A stretch of DNA of 56,043 nucleotides from Pseudomonas sp. (GTDB lineage: Bacteria > Pseudomonadota > Gammaproteobacteria > Pseudomonadales > Pseudomonadaceae), in assembly GCF_030696055.1 (NCBI RefSeq), contig NZ_JAUYNP010000289.1:1-56043 (forward strand). The letters are read 5' to 3'. The notes beneath the pieces were generated by a model. It was not told where the DNA came from. It ran no database searches and saw only the letters and a program-made list of their open reading frames with translations. A program made the position numbers and the translations under genes. Every line of letters starts with the position of its first letter. Position 1 is the first letter of the stretch. Positions 8,661 through 17,663 of this stretch are shown piece by piece.

Positions 8661-9260
8661 ATGTCGCAGATTCTGGTCATTGAAAGCAGCGCCCGCCAGC
8701 AAGGTTCGGTATCGCGTCAGCTCACCGAGCAATTTATCGCCAACTGGCAAGCGGCCAATCCGGCCGATCGGATCAAGGTGCGTGACCTGGCGGTAGACCA
8801 GGTGCCGCACCTGGACGCCAACCTGTTGGGCGGCTGGATGACCCCGGCCGAGCAGCAGAGCGAAGCCGAGCAAGCCGCGCTGGCGCTGTCCAATACCTTG
8901 ACCGATGAACTGTTGGCCGCCGATGTGCTGGTGCTGGCCGCGCCCATGTACAACTTCACCATCCCCAGCACCCTGAAAGCCTGGCTGGACCATGTGCTAC
9001 GCGCCGGGGTGACCTTCAAATACACTGAAACCGGCCCGCAAGGCCTGCTCAGCGGCAAGCGTGCCTTCGTGTTGACCGCCCGTGGCGGCATTTATGCCGG
9101 CAGTGGCATGGACCATCAGGAACCCTACCTGCGCCAGGCGCTGGCCTTTATCGGGATCCAGGATGTCAGCTTTATCCATGCAGAAGGCCTCAACCTGGGC
9201 GACGCTGCCCTGGAAAAAGGCCTCAACCAAGCCAAGGCGCAACTCGCCCTGGTCGCCTGA
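8661..9260 (+). CDS. azoR: FMN-dependent NAD(P)H azoreductase
   Basis: The 199-residue flavodoxin-like quinone/azo reductase has an N-terminal FMN-phosphate loop IESSARQQGSVSR, the family block APMYNFTIPSTLKAWLDHVL, and TARGGIYAG. It reduces azo dyes and quinones with two electrons from NAD(P)H, working as a homodimer. The start at 8661 follows GGAGCAAAAATT; the longer upstream reading has no family match. It is followed by a strong terminator. A second azoreductase gene lies at 52278. Confidence 0.88.
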   Translation: MSQILVIESSARQQGSVSRQLTEQFIANWQAANPADRIKVRDLAVDQVPHLDANLLGGWMTPAEQQSEAEQAALALSNTLTDELLAADVLVLAAPMYNFTIPSTLKAWLDHVLRAGVTFKYTETGPQGLLSGKRAFVLTARGGIYAGSGMDHQEPYLRQALAFIGIQDVSFIHAEGLNLGDAALEKGLNQAKAQLALVA

Positions 9261-9310
9261 GTTGTCTACTTAAACCCGTCTCCTGGCGTCCTTCGCTCCT
9301 GGACGCCGCT

Positions 9311-9348
9311 GCCCGACCGACTACGCGAGTAGTGGGTCGGGCTTTTTT
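9311..9348 (+). terminator. Rho-independent terminator after azoR
   Basis: GCCCGACCGACTAC and GTAGTGGGTCGGGC form a long stem with a GCGA loop, followed by six T. It begins 50 nt after the azoR stop. The remaining 276 nt up to rarD show no gene. Confidence 0.88.
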
Positions 9349-9624
9349 ATGCACGGCATGCGACCGCGCCAGGCCGAATTGACGATTGTTTGCCGGAGTG
9401 CGGCAGGCTAAGGTCGCCGCCCTGCCGCGTCGCCCAGTCACTTATCTGCGTCCCCATGGCGTCTATTGGCCTGGCTCGGCCCAGCGGCGTCTGCTCTTGG
9501 TCTTTACTGGTGAGATAAGGCACCGCTGGTGCCGCCGCGCGCTGGGCAGGCGGTTGCTGCGCCAGGCTGTGGTAGGGCTTTCTATTACCGACGCGCCCAG
9601 GGCGCATACAACCAAGGTGGCGTG

Positions 9625-10524
9625 ATGCAATTGTCTGGACGTGGCGTGGCGCTGTCGGTTATCGCCTCGATGCTGTTTGCCATGGTGCCCGGCTATGTGC
9701 GGCAGCTCGCGCCCCTGGATGGCGGCCAGGTGTTTGCCCAGCGGGTCATCTGGTCGATTCCCGCGGTGTTATTGCTGGTTACCCTGTCGCGGCAATGGCC
9801 GGTGCTGGGGCTGGCCTGCGCCCGTTTGCGCCGCGAGCCTTGGCTGTTGGCCACCTTGCCCTTGGCGGCGCTGTTGATGGGCATCCAGTGGGCGCTGTTC
9901 GTCTGGGCGCCGCTGGCCGGGCGCATGCTCGAGGTGTCGCTCGGCTACTTTCTCTTGCCGCTGGCCATGGTGCTGGCCGGGCGGGTGTTCTACGGCGAGC
10001 GCTTGCGCCCGCTGCAGCGCCTGGCGGTGATCTGCGCGCTGCTCGGGGTGGCCCATGAGTTATGGCTGACCCAGGCGTTCTCCTGGGTGGTGATGGTCAC
10101 GGTGCTGGGTTACCCGCCTTACTTTATGTTGCGCCGCTGGATGCGCCTGGATGCCTTGTCCGGTTTCGTCCTGGAAATGCTGTTTATGGCCCCGGTGGCG
10201 ATCTGGATGATTGTGGCCTGGGGCCCGCCGCAGCTGTTTACCCAGGCGCCGCAACTCTGGTGGCTGCTGCCGGGGCTGGGCTTGCTCAGCGCGTTGGCGT
10301 TTGCCGCGATGATGGCCTCCAGCCGCCTATTGCCGATGGGCCTGTTCGGCATTCTGAGTTATGTCGAGCCGGTGCTGCTGTTTCTGGTGGCGCTGCTGTT
10401 TCTCGGCGAGCGTTTCAACGCCGCGCAGTGGCTGACTTATCTGCCGATCTGGTCGGCGGTGCTGCTGGTCGGCTGGGACAGCGCGCGGGTGCTGATCAAG
10501 CAGCAGCGCAATGCCAGCAGGTAG
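9625..10524 (+). CDS. rarD: RarD-type EamA-superfamily permease
   Basis: The 299-residue inner-membrane protein has about ten hydrophobic segments. Family features are the N-terminal GVALSVIASMLFAMVPGYVR, YGERLRPLQRLAVICALLGV and the C-terminal LSYVEPVLLFLVALLFLGE. RarD homologues are named after the E. coli chloramphenicol-sensitivity locus; the transported substrate is not known. The start at 9625 is chosen because the membrane domain begins there. The stop codon TAG lies within the first bases of the downstream REP-like repeat (GTAGGTTGG). Confidence 0.82.
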   Translation: MQLSGRGVALSVIASMLFAMVPGYVRQLAPLDGGQVFAQRVIWSIPAVLLLVTLSRQWPVLGLACARLRREPWLLATLPLAALLMGIQWALFVWAPLAGRMLEVSLGYFLLPLAMVLAGRVFYGERLRPLQRLAVICALLGVAHELWLTQAFSWVVMVTVLGYPPYFMLRRWMRLDALSGFVLEMLFMAPVAIWMIVAWGPPQLFTQAPQLWWLLPGLGLLSALAFAAMMASSRLLPMGLFGILSYVEPVLLFLVALLFLGERFNAAQWLTYLPIWSAVLLVGWDSARVLIKQQRNASR

Positions 10525-10660
10525 GTTGGTGCTGAGCGCAGCGAAGCCCAACAGGCAGGGGCATGTCTTGTTGGGCTTCGTCGCGTTTGGTGGGTTACGT
10601 GGCGCACCCATTCCGCAGTTACTTTGCCGACCCGCCTTTGCGCCACTAACCCACCCTACG
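10521..10660. repeat. REP-like composite repeat after rarD
   Basis: It starts GTAGGTTGGTGCTGAGCG and contains the inverted arms CGAAGCCCAACA (10542) and TGTTGGGCTTCG (10569). It ends with TAACCCACCCTAC, an inverse of the GTAGGTTGG start. Related sequences are at 2334 and 41838. This class of GTAGGTTGG palindrome is widespread between Pseudomonas genes. It occupies most of the gap between convergent rarD and the CigR-like gene and supplies the rarD stop. Confidence 0.75.
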
Positions 10661-10720
10661 AAAGCTGCGTGCAACACGTAATTGGGACATGGTCTATAAA
10701 GGCCAGGCCCCGTGGGCGGA

Positions 10721-11137
10721 TCAGTCCAGCACGTTTCTTAGCACCTCGTAGACTATGCCGGTGGCGATGGTCACCAGCACCACGTCGGTGCCTATCTGCT
10801 TCCACTCATAGCCCTCATAGCGCGGCAGTTGGCCGGTCACCCGGCTGTCGAAGTTCTTCGCGATGCCCGGTGGCAGCGGTTTGCCGCGGGCCAGGTTCTT
10901 GGCGATGCCCGGCGGCAGGGCGCTGGTGGGGCCAATCAGGTCGCGGTTCTCGCCCAGCACTAGGCGCACCCGGCCAATATCAATAGAGGGGCCCTGGATG
11001 CTGACGCTGAGGTCGCTGTGTTGTCCGCCGCCCTGCTTGCCCGGGTGGTCGTATTTGGGGGCTGCCAGGACGCTCTGCGCGGCCAGTGTCAGCGCCAGGC
11101 CCGAGCAGAGCAGGAGGGAGTGAGTAGGGCTGCGCAT
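10721..11137 (-). CDS. CigR/RcnB-like exported protein
   Basis: The 138-residue protein has a signal peptide (MRSPTHSLLLCSGLALTLAAQSVLA). The mature part contains two copies of LPPGIAKN (in LPPGIAKNLARGKPLPPGIAKN) and ends with a hydrophobic helix VVLVTIATGIVYEVLRNVL. This matches the CigR-type members of the RcnB family, known in Salmonella as an anti-virulence inner-membrane protein. Function in this organism is unknown. The start at 11137 is set by GGAG 8 nt upstream; two upstream ATGs lack such a site. Confidence 0.72.
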   Translation of the reverse strand: MRSPTHSLLLCSGLALTLAAQSVLAAPKYDHPGKQGGGQHSDLSVSIQGPSIDIGRVRLVLGENRDLIGPTSALPPGIAKNLARGKPLPPGIAKNFDSRVTGQLPRYEGYEWKQIGTDVVLVTIATGIVYEVLRNVLD

Positions 11138-11313
11138 AGCATTCTCCAGAGCCATCAATGGCGAGTGATTTGCCCAATTTGAACGCCTGTACGAGGCTTT
11201 ATTCAAGGGCGGCCGTCGCTTTGTTGGCCGGCAAGTGCAAAGAAACTCGGCCGCAACGCCGGAAAGCGTTAGGCTATGCGGCTGATTTTTTGTTTTTCGT
11301 CGAGGTTACTCCC

Positions 11314-12666
11314 GTGTTTTCCCAATTCGCCCTGCATGAACGCCTGCTTAAAGCCGTGGCTGCGCTGAACTTTGTCGAGCCCACCCCGGTGCAGCTAGCG
11401 GCCATTCCGCTGGCGCTGCAAGGAAGAGACCTGCGGGTAACCGCGCAGACCGGCAGCGGCAAGACCGCGGCCTTCGTCCTGCCGATGCTTAACCGCCTGC
11501 TGGGCGATGGCGCCTCCTCGCCGCGCATGAGCGTGCGCGCGATGATCCTGCTGCCGACCCGCGAACTGGCCCAGCAAACCCTCAAGGAAGTCGAGCGTTT
11601 CGCCCAGTTCACCTTCCTCAAGGCCGGGTTGATCACCGGCGGTGAAGACTTCAAGGTGCAGGCCGCCATGCTGCGCAAGGTGGATATCCTGATCGGCACC
11701 CCAGGCCGTCTGATCGAACACGCCAACGCCGGCAATCTGCTGCTCGATGAGGTCGAGGTGCTGGTGCTCGACGAAGCCGACCGCATGCTCGACATGGGCT
11801 TTGCCGAGGACGTGCAGCGTCTGTCTGAACTGTGCAATGCCGAGCGCCAGACCCTGCTGTTCTCCGCCACCAGTGGCGGCGCGGGCTTGCGCGAGATAGT
11901 CGGCAAGGTGCTGAAAGACCCCGAGCACTTGCAGCTCAACCGCGTCAGCCAGCTTAACGAAGGCACCCGCCAGCAGATCATCACCGCCGACCATAACCAT
12001 CACAAAGAGCGTCTGGTCGACTGGCTGCTGGCCAACGAAACCTTTGATAAGGCGATCATCTTCACCAACACCCGGGTGCAGGCCGATCGCCTGTACGGCA
12101 AGCTGGTGGCCAAAGAGTACAAAGTCTTCGTCCTGCATGGCGAGAAAGACCAGAAGGATCGCAAGCTGGCCATCGACCGCCTCAAGCAGGGCGCGGTGAA
12201 GATACTGGTAGCCACCGACGTGGCCGCCCGCGGCCTGGACGTCGACGGCCTGGATCTGGTGATCAACTTCGACATGCCGCGTTCTGGCGATGAGTACGTA
12301 CACCGCATCGGCCGTACCGGTCGTGCCGGCGCCGAAGGCCTGGCGATCTCGCTGATCTGCCACAACGACTGGGCGCTGATGTCGAGCATCGAACGCTACC
12401 TCAAGCAGCGTTTCGAACGGCGCAATATCAAGGACCTCAAGGGTATCTACCAGGGCCCGAAAAACCTCAAGGCGTCGGGTAAGGCGGTAGGGCCGAAGAA
12501 GAAAAAGATCGATCCGAAGACCGGCAAGAAGCTCGCCGCGAAAAAGCCGACAGCCAAGGCGCCGAGCAAGCGCAATACCATCAACAAGCCCAAGGTCGAT
12601 GCGCCTGTGCTGGTCAGTCAGGACGGTTTGGCGCCGCTTAAGCGGCGTGCGCCGGCGGCTGAGTAA
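11314..12666 (+). CDS. DEAD-box ATP-dependent RNA helicase
   Basis: The 450-residue protein has Q-motif F...PTPVQ (residues ~20-30), Walker A AQTGSGKT, PTRELAQQ, TPGRL, DEAD box VLDEADRM, SAT in LLFSATSGG, and motif VI HRIGRTGRAG. The C-terminal tail is Lys-rich (KKKKIDPKTGKKLAAKKP), typical of RNA-binding tails in SrmB/RhlE-like helicases. It should unwind short RNA duplexes in ribosome assembly or mRNA decay. The start is GTG at 11314, with GAGG 9 nt upstream; the longer ATG reading adds residues without resemblance. A MITE begins 7 nt after its stop, followed by a shared terminator. Confidence 0.9.
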   Translation: MFSQFALHERLLKAVAALNFVEPTPVQLAAIPLALQGRDLRVTAQTGSGKTAAFVLPMLNRLLGDGASSPRMSVRAMILLPTRELAQQTLKEVERFAQFTFLKAGLITGGEDFKVQAAMLRKVDILIGTPGRLIEHANAGNLLLDEVEVLVLDEADRMLDMGFAEDVQRLSELCNAERQTLLFSATSGGAGLREIVGKVLKDPEHLQLNRVSQLNEGTRQQIITADHNHHKERLVDWLLANETFDKAIIFTNTRVQADRLYGKLVAKEYKVFVLHGEKDQKDRKLAIDRLKQGAVKILVATDVAARGLDVDGLDLVINFDMPRSGDEYVHRIGRTGRAGAEGLAISLICHNDWALMSSIERYLKQRFERRNIKDLKGIYQGPKNLKASGKAVGPKKKKIDPKTGKKLAAKKPTAKAPSKRNTINKPKVDAPVLVSQDGLAPLKRRAPAAE

Positions 12667-12673
12667 GCGCTTA

Positions 12674-12813
12674 GAACCTGTTTACGATCTGCTGCGCGTC
12701 GGCCATGCGGCGTTAAAAACAGCCTCGGAATGCTCATTTACAGCCAGTAAACTGCGCTTCCTCGGCTGTTTTTGCCTTGTCTGGCTCTAGCTCGCGAGAC
12801 CGTAAACAGGTTC
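12674..12813 (+). mobile_element. MITE-like 140-bp repeat, terminus class B (copy 3)
   Basis: The termini GAACCTGTTTACGATC and GACCGTAAACAGGTTC are inverted repeats. Flanks are TTA (12671-12673) and TTG (12814-12816), a target duplication with one probable mutation. The interior arms read AAAAACAGCC and GGCTGTTTTT, a compensatory variant of AAAAACAGGC/GCCTGTTTTT in copies 1 and 4. It lies directly after the helicase stop codon. Confidence 0.88.
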
Positions 12814-12835
12814 TTGGCTCTATAGCGGCTAGATG

Positions 12836-12877
12836 CAAAACGCCCGCCTGCACAGCCCTGTGCAGGCGGGCGTTTTG
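12836..12877. terminator. Bidirectional terminator between convergent genes
   Basis: The perfect stem CAAAACGCCCGCCTGCA/TGCAGGCGGGCGTTTTG has U-rich ends in both directions. It serves the rightward helicase gene and the leftward oxidoreductase gene, which ends 12 nt beyond. Confidence 0.9.
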
Positions 12878-12889
12878 TTTACTTGGGAC

Positions 12890-13870
12890 CTATTTCGGCA
12901 CTATCAGTATCTTGCCGTCGCGCTCGCCGCCGGCGGCTGCGGCCACGGCTTGCTTGATCTGGCTGACGTCATAGGTGGCGGCGACGCGGGTGTGCAGTTT
13001 GCCGCTGGCGATCAGTTGCACCAGCTCCCCGAATACCTTCATCTGCTCGGCCTGGCTGGCGGTCTGGAACCACTTGGCCAGCCAGAAGCCGCGCAGGCTG
13101 ACGTCACGAAAGACGAAGGAGGCCGGCGAGACTTGGCAGGGCTGGCGGCTCATCATGCCGTAGTTGACCAGCACGCCGCCTTCGCTGAGGCTGGCCGCCA
13201 GGTGATCGGTGGCCTCACCGCCCACCGCGTCTATGCCCAGGCGCACCGCCGCGCCGCCCGTGGCTTCGCGTACGCGCTTGGGCAGATCGGGGCCGTCGAC
13301 CAGCACCAGATCACCGCCCTCGGCCTGCACGCCGGCCACCGCCGACTCGCGGCGCACCACGTTGATGGTCTTGAAACCGCGCAGCTTGGCCAGCTGTATC
13401 AGGTAACTGCCGACGCCCGAGTTGGCCGCGTTCTGAATCACCCAGTCGCCCGGCTTGAGCTCGACGAACTCGCTGAGCATCAAGGATGCGGTCGGCGGGT
13501 TGACCGTCAGCATCGCCAGTTGCTGCGGGTCGGCCTCGGGCAGCGGGATCAGCTTATTCGCCGCGGCATTCAGGTGGCTGACCCAGGTGCCGCAACCGAC
13601 CGGCAGCAACACCATCTGGCCGACTTTCAGGTTGCTCACCTCCGGTCCGAGTTCCTCCACCCGGCCGACCCCTTCATTGCCGCCAATCGCCGGCAGCGGC
13701 GGCAGCATGCCGTATTCACCGGTCAGGGTGAGGACATCGGAGGGGTTGATCGGCGCCGCCAGCACCTTGATCCGCACCTGGCCTGTGGCTGGGGCCGGCA
13801 GATGCAAGGCGACGGCACTGATGACCTCTTGCGGCACCGGGCCGCGGCTTGGGTATTCGGCTTTAAGCAT
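12890..13870 (-). CDS. Zinc-free MDR-family oxidoreductase (enoyl reductase/quinone reductase type)
   Basis: The 326-residue medium-chain reductase has an N-terminal GroES-like domain (INPSDVLTLTGEYG, IGGNEGVGRVEELG) and a Rossmann domain (NAANSGVGSYLIQLAKLRG). The combination of an N-terminal Tyr (EYPSRG) and this layout resembles trans-2-enoyl-CoA reductase/MECR-like enzymes. Quinone oxidoreductase is the alternative. No structural-zinc Cys cluster is seen. The start at 13870 follows GGAG; the longer frame has no support. It stands alone, sharing the terminator at 12836. Confidence 0.82.
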   Translation of the reverse strand: MLKAEYPSRGPVPQEVISAVALHLPAPATGQVRIKVLAAPINPSDVLTLTGEYGMLPPLPAIGGNEGVGRVEELGPEVSNLKVGQMVLLPVGCGTWVSHLNAAANKLIPLPEADPQQLAMLTVNPPTASLMLSEFVELKPGDWVIQNAANSGVGSYLIQLAKLRGFKTINVVRRESAVAGVQAEGGDLVLVDGPDLPKRVREATGGAAVRLGIDAVGGEATDHLAASLSEGGVLVNYGMMSRQPCQVSPASFVFRDVSLRGFWLAKWFQTASQAEQMKVFGELVQLIASGKLHTRVAATYDVSQIKQAVAAAAGGERDGKILIVPK

Positions 13871-14041
13871 AAAGATTCTCCAGTTGAGGAACGCCTGACG
13901 CAGGTGGGGCAAGTCTAGACCGCAGCGGCACCGTGGCGACTAATTCGACCCAATCGATTTCGGTGATGCCCATGCGGTGGAGCTTTAGCCTAGGAGGGCA
14001 TAGCCAGCTATGCTGTGCGCTGATCCGCACAAGGTATCGCC

Positions 14042-14764
14042 ATGAAGCTGCTGTGGGCCCTCTGCTGGTTGTCGTTGAGCCTGCCGGTATCGGCGCAAAC
14101 GCTGCGTCTGGGCTTCGGTACGCACAAGCCGCCCTATGTGTTCGAAGACGAGGCTCGCGGGCTCGAGTACGACATAGTGGTGGCAGCCGCGCAGCGTGGC
14201 GGCTTGCAGGTACAGGTGCAGTACGCACCGATGGAGCGCCTGCACCTGATGTTGCGCCATGGCCAGGTCGATGCCATCGCCACCACCAATGAGCTGAGTG
14301 GCGTCAGCGCCTTCTACTCGGATGCCTATATCTACTACCAGAATGTCGCGGTGGCCCTGAGTGCACGGCAGTTGGACATCCAGCGGGTCAGCGATCTCGC
14401 TCGCTATTCGGTCAGCGCCTTCCAGCACGCGCGTTTCTTGCTCGGCCAGGAGTTCCAGCAAATGGCCGAGGCCAATCCGCATTATCGCGAGGAGCCTTAC
14501 CAGATTGCGCGCAATCGCCTGCTCTATAGCCGGCGGGTGGATGTGGTGGTTTCCGATATGCGCATCCTGCGTTACTTCAACCGCGAGGTGTATACCCAGG
14601 TGGACGTCAGCCAACCGCTGGCGATCTATCCGATTTTCGCCGCCACGGGCTACAAGCTGGGCTGTACCCAGCAAAGTCACTGCGCTGCTTTCAATCAGGG
14701 CCTGGCGGCCATTCGTGCCAGCGGTGAGTACAAGACCATCGAGCGCCGTTACGCCATGCATTGA
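14042..14764 (+). CDS. Orphan family-3 solute-binding protein
   Basis: The 240-residue periplasmic protein has a signal peptide ([18 protein letters not shown]). The type II binding fold begins [20 protein letters not shown] and continues with [13 protein letters not shown], as in SBP_bac_3 proteins. No ABC permease or ATPase gene is adjacent. Such orphans may feed a distant transporter, act as sensors, or have lost their partner. One of five such genes in the window. The ligand is unknown. Two cysteines (LGCTQQSHC) near the C-terminus could pair. Confidence 0.8.
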   Translation: MKLLWALCWLSLSLPVSAQTLRLGFGTHKPPYVFEDEARGLEYDIVVAAAQRGGLQVQVQYAPMERLHLMLRHGQVDAIATTNELSGVSAFYSDAYIYYQNVAVALSARQLDIQRVSDLARYSVSAFQHARFLLGQEFQQMAEANPHYREEPYQIARNRLLYSRRVDVVVSDMRILRYFNREVYTQVDVSQPLAIYPIFAATGYKLGCTQQSHCAAFNQGLAAIRASGEYKTIERRYAMH

Positions 14765-14824
14765 ATAACGACGCCTGCGCTCGAGCTGCCAGCTGCAGGC
14801 GGACACGGGGCCGAAGGCCTGGCG

Positions 14825-15039
14825 GTGCTCGGAGTGTTCTGGGCTGGAGCCGGGCCTTTCTGCCGGATCAGCAGGGCCTGCTGCTTACCGAGCGGCCGGG
14901 GCGGCTGCGCGGGCTGAACCCCACAGGCGAGCTGTCCACACCTGTGGCAGGGGCACGGATGGCTATCTCTATATGCTGACGGATGCGGCCGATGGCCAGT
15001 TGCTGCGCCTGGATGTGCAGGCGCAGCAAGCGGGCTGGT
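14825..15039 (+). pseudogene. Remnant of a PQQ-dependent sugar dehydrogenase (YliI/aldose dehydrogenase family)
   Basis: One frame gives [20 protein letters not shown] followed by [13 protein letters not shown], the N-terminal blade of soluble aldose sugar dehydrogenases. Directly after, in a different frame from 14958, comes [19 protein letters not shown], the C-terminal signature of the same family. Some 300 residues expected between them are missing, and the two parts are out of frame. There is no start codon or signal peptide. The reading is an old internal deletion plus frameshift. The remnant runs into the 3' end of the opposite-strand LTA-synthase-like gene. Confidence 0.75.
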
Positions 15040-17253
15040 CTAGTGGGGCAAGGCGTTGTCGCGGTTGTGCCGGGCGGCCAGCAACTTGGCTGCCAAGGGT
15101 TTGCTAGTCACGCTGAAATCGAGGATCTCGATGGCACCTGTGCCCTGACCCAACAGGTGGAAGGAGAAGGCCTTGCGCGTCGCCGGGTTGTCGAAGGCAA
15201 AGCTGACCTCGACCGGTTTGTCGTTCGTGAGCAGCGGCAGTTCGGGTATCGGCAGGGCCACGTCGCGGTCGTATTCCTTGGTCTTCAGTTGCAGTCGGGC
15301 GCCCTGCTTGTCCATGCGCACCGCGCGAATCTTCAGGGTGACAGTGGTCTGCGTGCCTTTGGCCAGCTCCAGGTACTGGGCGCCGACCAGGTTGTCCGCC
15401 CAGTCATCGCTTTTCGTGGGTTTCAGCTTGATCCGCTCGCTGTTGGCAAACTGGTAGTGCTGTTCGGCCTGGCTGCTGCGCAGGGATTGATCCAGCAGAC
15501 GGGCGCGTTGGCTGATCAGGCGGGCCGGCTTGCCGCTAAAGCGGCCCAGGTAGTTGGCGCTGTCGCGGATAAAGCCCGGGCTGGCGTAGCGCCGGCAAAC
15601 GCCCTGGAAGTCGCATTCGCTCAGGGTGTCTTTGCCGTCATGCTGGCGCAGCAGGCCGTTGGTGTAGGACATGATTTCTCGACCGTGGGCATAGTCGCGC
15701 AGCAGCGAACGGCCGGAGATGTTGCTCGGCACGGGGAAGGCAAAGTAGTCGAGCACCGAGGCGGTCAAGTCCACGTGGCCATAGACCCCCTGTTTCAGCG
15801 CGGGCAGTTGCGCCTGCTCAGGCGCCAACAACAGGTTGAAACCCCAGGCCGAGGCCAGGCGAACATTCTCCAGACCATGGGACTCATCCGAGGTGACTAT
15901 CACCAGGGTGTCCTTGAGCACGCCCTGTTTTTCCAGCCCATCGAGAAAGTCGGCGACGGCGTCATCGAGGTAGGCGATGGCGGCGAGTTTGGGGGTGGCA
16001 TAACGCGCCAGATACTCCGGGGGAGCCGAATAGGGTTGGTGGGTGCCTACCGTCAACAGGGTCAGCATCCAGGGCTGGCGCTGCTTGCGCAGTTGCTTCA
16101 CGTAGCTCAAGGCGCCTTCGAAGTAGGCCTTGTCGTCCATGCCCCAGGGGAATTCCAGGTAAGGCTTGTTCTTGAACCAGTTGCGGCCCAGGGTCTTGTC
16201 GAAGCCCATCCGCGGCATGATCTGGTCTTTGGCCATAAAGCGCAGCCCGGCGCCTTGCAGGTAATGGGTGCTGAGGCCGCGCTCGCGCAGTTGCGCCGGC
16301 AGGCACTGTTCGCTGCGCGCCGGGTTGCTGAGCAGTTCGACACCCTTGGGCGTGCCGGAGTCGAGTTTGTTGTAGTCGCCACAGAGCATGGCGTAGAGGC
16401 CGCGAATGGTCTGGTGGCCATGCAGCACGTAATCGTAGGTGAGCATGCCGCGCTCGGCCCATTGGCTCAGGCGCGGCATGGGGTTTTCGTGATAGCTGCT
16501 GTGGATGGCTTTGCGGCTGGCCTCGATATAGGCGCCGGTCACCCCTTCGAGGGTGATGATCAGCACGTTGCGCGCGCTGCCGGCCTGCTTGAGCAAGGGG
16601 GTGCCGTTGAGATCGAGTTGGGCCAGGCCGCGGATATCGGGCGGGCTGCTCGGCTCATCGCCGTCCAGCCAGTCAGCCAGCCGTTGTTGGCCAGTATTGA
16701 GGCCTTCGGCGAGCAGCTTGTGCGGCAGGTTGAACTGCAGCCACTGATCGGCCTCGCTGGGGCTGAGTTGCTGGTAGGTCGCGTGGGCGGCGAACAACGC
16801 CAGCGGCAGCAGCAGCCATTTGCGCGCGAGTGCAGGCGCGCGGGATTTGGCTTGCCAGCCGATCAGGCCGAGGTAGAGGGCCAGATTGAGGCCCAGGGCC
16901 AAGGCCAGGATGGGGTGGCTGAGCCCGCCGCCCTGGGTCGAACGGCTGACGAATTGCGCATCGCTTAGGTAGTGCAGGTCGGCCGGTTCCGGCATGCGGC
17001 CCACCGCATTGACCAGCTCGGCGCTGCCCAGGGTGAACAGGCACCAGACCAGCAGCAGGGGCACACCCAGCAGCCAGGAGCGTCGATGCAGGGCGATCAG
17101 CAGCAGGCTGCCAATCGCCAGGTCCGACAGATAGCCATAAAGATGGGACCAACCCAGCGCGTAACGGCTGGCCAGCGGCACAGCAATCAGCAACAAACCC
17201 AGGGAAAGTAAGGAACTAGAGGGGTGCCGCAGCCAACTGAGGGAAAAGCGCAC
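15040..17253 (-). CDS. LTA-synthase-family phosphotransferase (sulfatase superfamily)
   Basis: The 737-residue protein has about four to five N-terminal membrane segments (to ~residue 155) and then a large periplasmic sulfatase-fold domain. Catalytic-type elements are LIITLEGVTGAYIE (metal ligand Glu), HGHQTIRGLYAMLCG with the candidate nucleophile Thr, GTHQPY, and SDESHG near the second metal site. LtaS relatives in Gram-negatives (OpgB-like) transfer phosphoglycerol or related head groups from lipids to periplasmic glucans or glycans. Which acceptor applies here is not shown. About 180 extra C-terminal residues form a beta-rich region. It is monocistronic, and its 3' end abuts a decayed gene. 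Confidence 0.8.
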   Translation of the reverse strand: MRFSLSWLRHPSSSLLSLGLLLIAVPLASRYALGWSHLYGYLSDLAIGSLLLIALHRRSWLLGVPLLLVWCLFTLGSAELVNAVGRMPEPADLHYLSDAQFVSRSTQGGGLSHPILALALGLNLALYLGLIGWQAKSRAPALARKWLLLPLALFAAHATYQQLSPSEADQWLQFNLPHKLLAEGLNTGQQRLADWLDGDEPSSPPDIRGLAQLDLNGTPLLKQAGSARNVLIITLEGVTGAYIEASRKAIHSSYHENPMPRLSQWAERGMLTYDYVLHGHQTIRGLYAMLCGDYNKLDSGTPKGVELLSNPARSEQCLPAQLRERGLSTHYLQGAGLRFMAKDQIMPRMGFDKTLGRNWFKNKPYLEFPWGMDDKAYFEGALSYVKQLRKQRQPWMLTLLTVGTHQPYSAPPEYLARYATPKLAAIAYLDDAVADFLDGLEKQGVLKDTLVIVTSDESHGLENVRLASAWGFNLLLAPEQAQLPALKQGVYGHVDLTASVLDYFAFPVPSNISGRSLLRDYAHGREIMSYTNGLLRQHDGKDTLSECDFQGVCRRYASPGFIRDSANYLGRFSGKPARLISQRARLLDQSLRSSQAEQHYQFANSERIKLKPTKSDDWADNLVGAQYLELAKGTQTTVTLKIRAVRMDKQGARLQLKTKEYDRDVALPIPELPLLTNDKPVEVSFAFDNPATRKAFSFHLLGQGTGAIEILDFSVTSKPLAAKLLAARHNRDNALPH

Positions 17254-17474
17254 GGATACTCCTGAGGCGACTGCCAGCGGTCATCAACGGCAATGCCAGG
17301 TCAGCCGCAGAATGCGGGCTGACATGATTCTGAAACAAGGTTGTGCTAAGCGCCAGAGGGTGACGCACAAATGCTTGGAATAACCGACGGGAGTGCCGCG
17401 AATGGCAGATGGCTATGCACTGGCCGGCGCCTTGTCGTTGCGAGCAAAGCGCTGCATGGCCAGAAAGCTGCGGG

Positions 17475-17663
17475 CTATTTCTTGCCGATGGTGATCTGCT
17501 TGGTGGTGCCGTACACCTGACCGCTGACGCCTTTGGCGATTTGCTGGATTTCGCCGCCGGCCTTGAGGAAGGCCGCGATTTGCGCGTCGATCGAAGCGCT
17601 GGTTTCAACGGCGGGAGCCGCCTTGGGTTTGCTATTGGATGCTTTTACGCGCATGGCGGCCAT
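17475..17663 (-). CDS. Small conserved-looking protein, unknown function
   Basis: The 62-residue protein is basic and Ala-rich at the N-terminus. Its C-terminal half, IDAQIAAFLKAGGEIQQIAKG, looks like a short helical or DNA-binding-like module of the type seen in small Pseudomonas hypotheticals; I recall no assigned function. Two starts are possible: 17663 with AGG only 3 nt away, or the in-frame ATG at 17654 with better spacing from it. Upstream DNA (17664-17740) is AT-rich and may hold its promoter. Confidence 0.55.
   Translation of the reverse strand: MAAMRVKASNSKPKAAPAVETSASIDAQIAAFLKAGGEIQQIAKGVSGQVYGTTKQITIGKK

Noticed and set aside
14983..16968. 661-codon frame antisense to the LTA-synthase-like gene
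   Set aside because: The opposite strand carries a complete enzyme with catalytic motifs; this frame is a codon-bias shadow.
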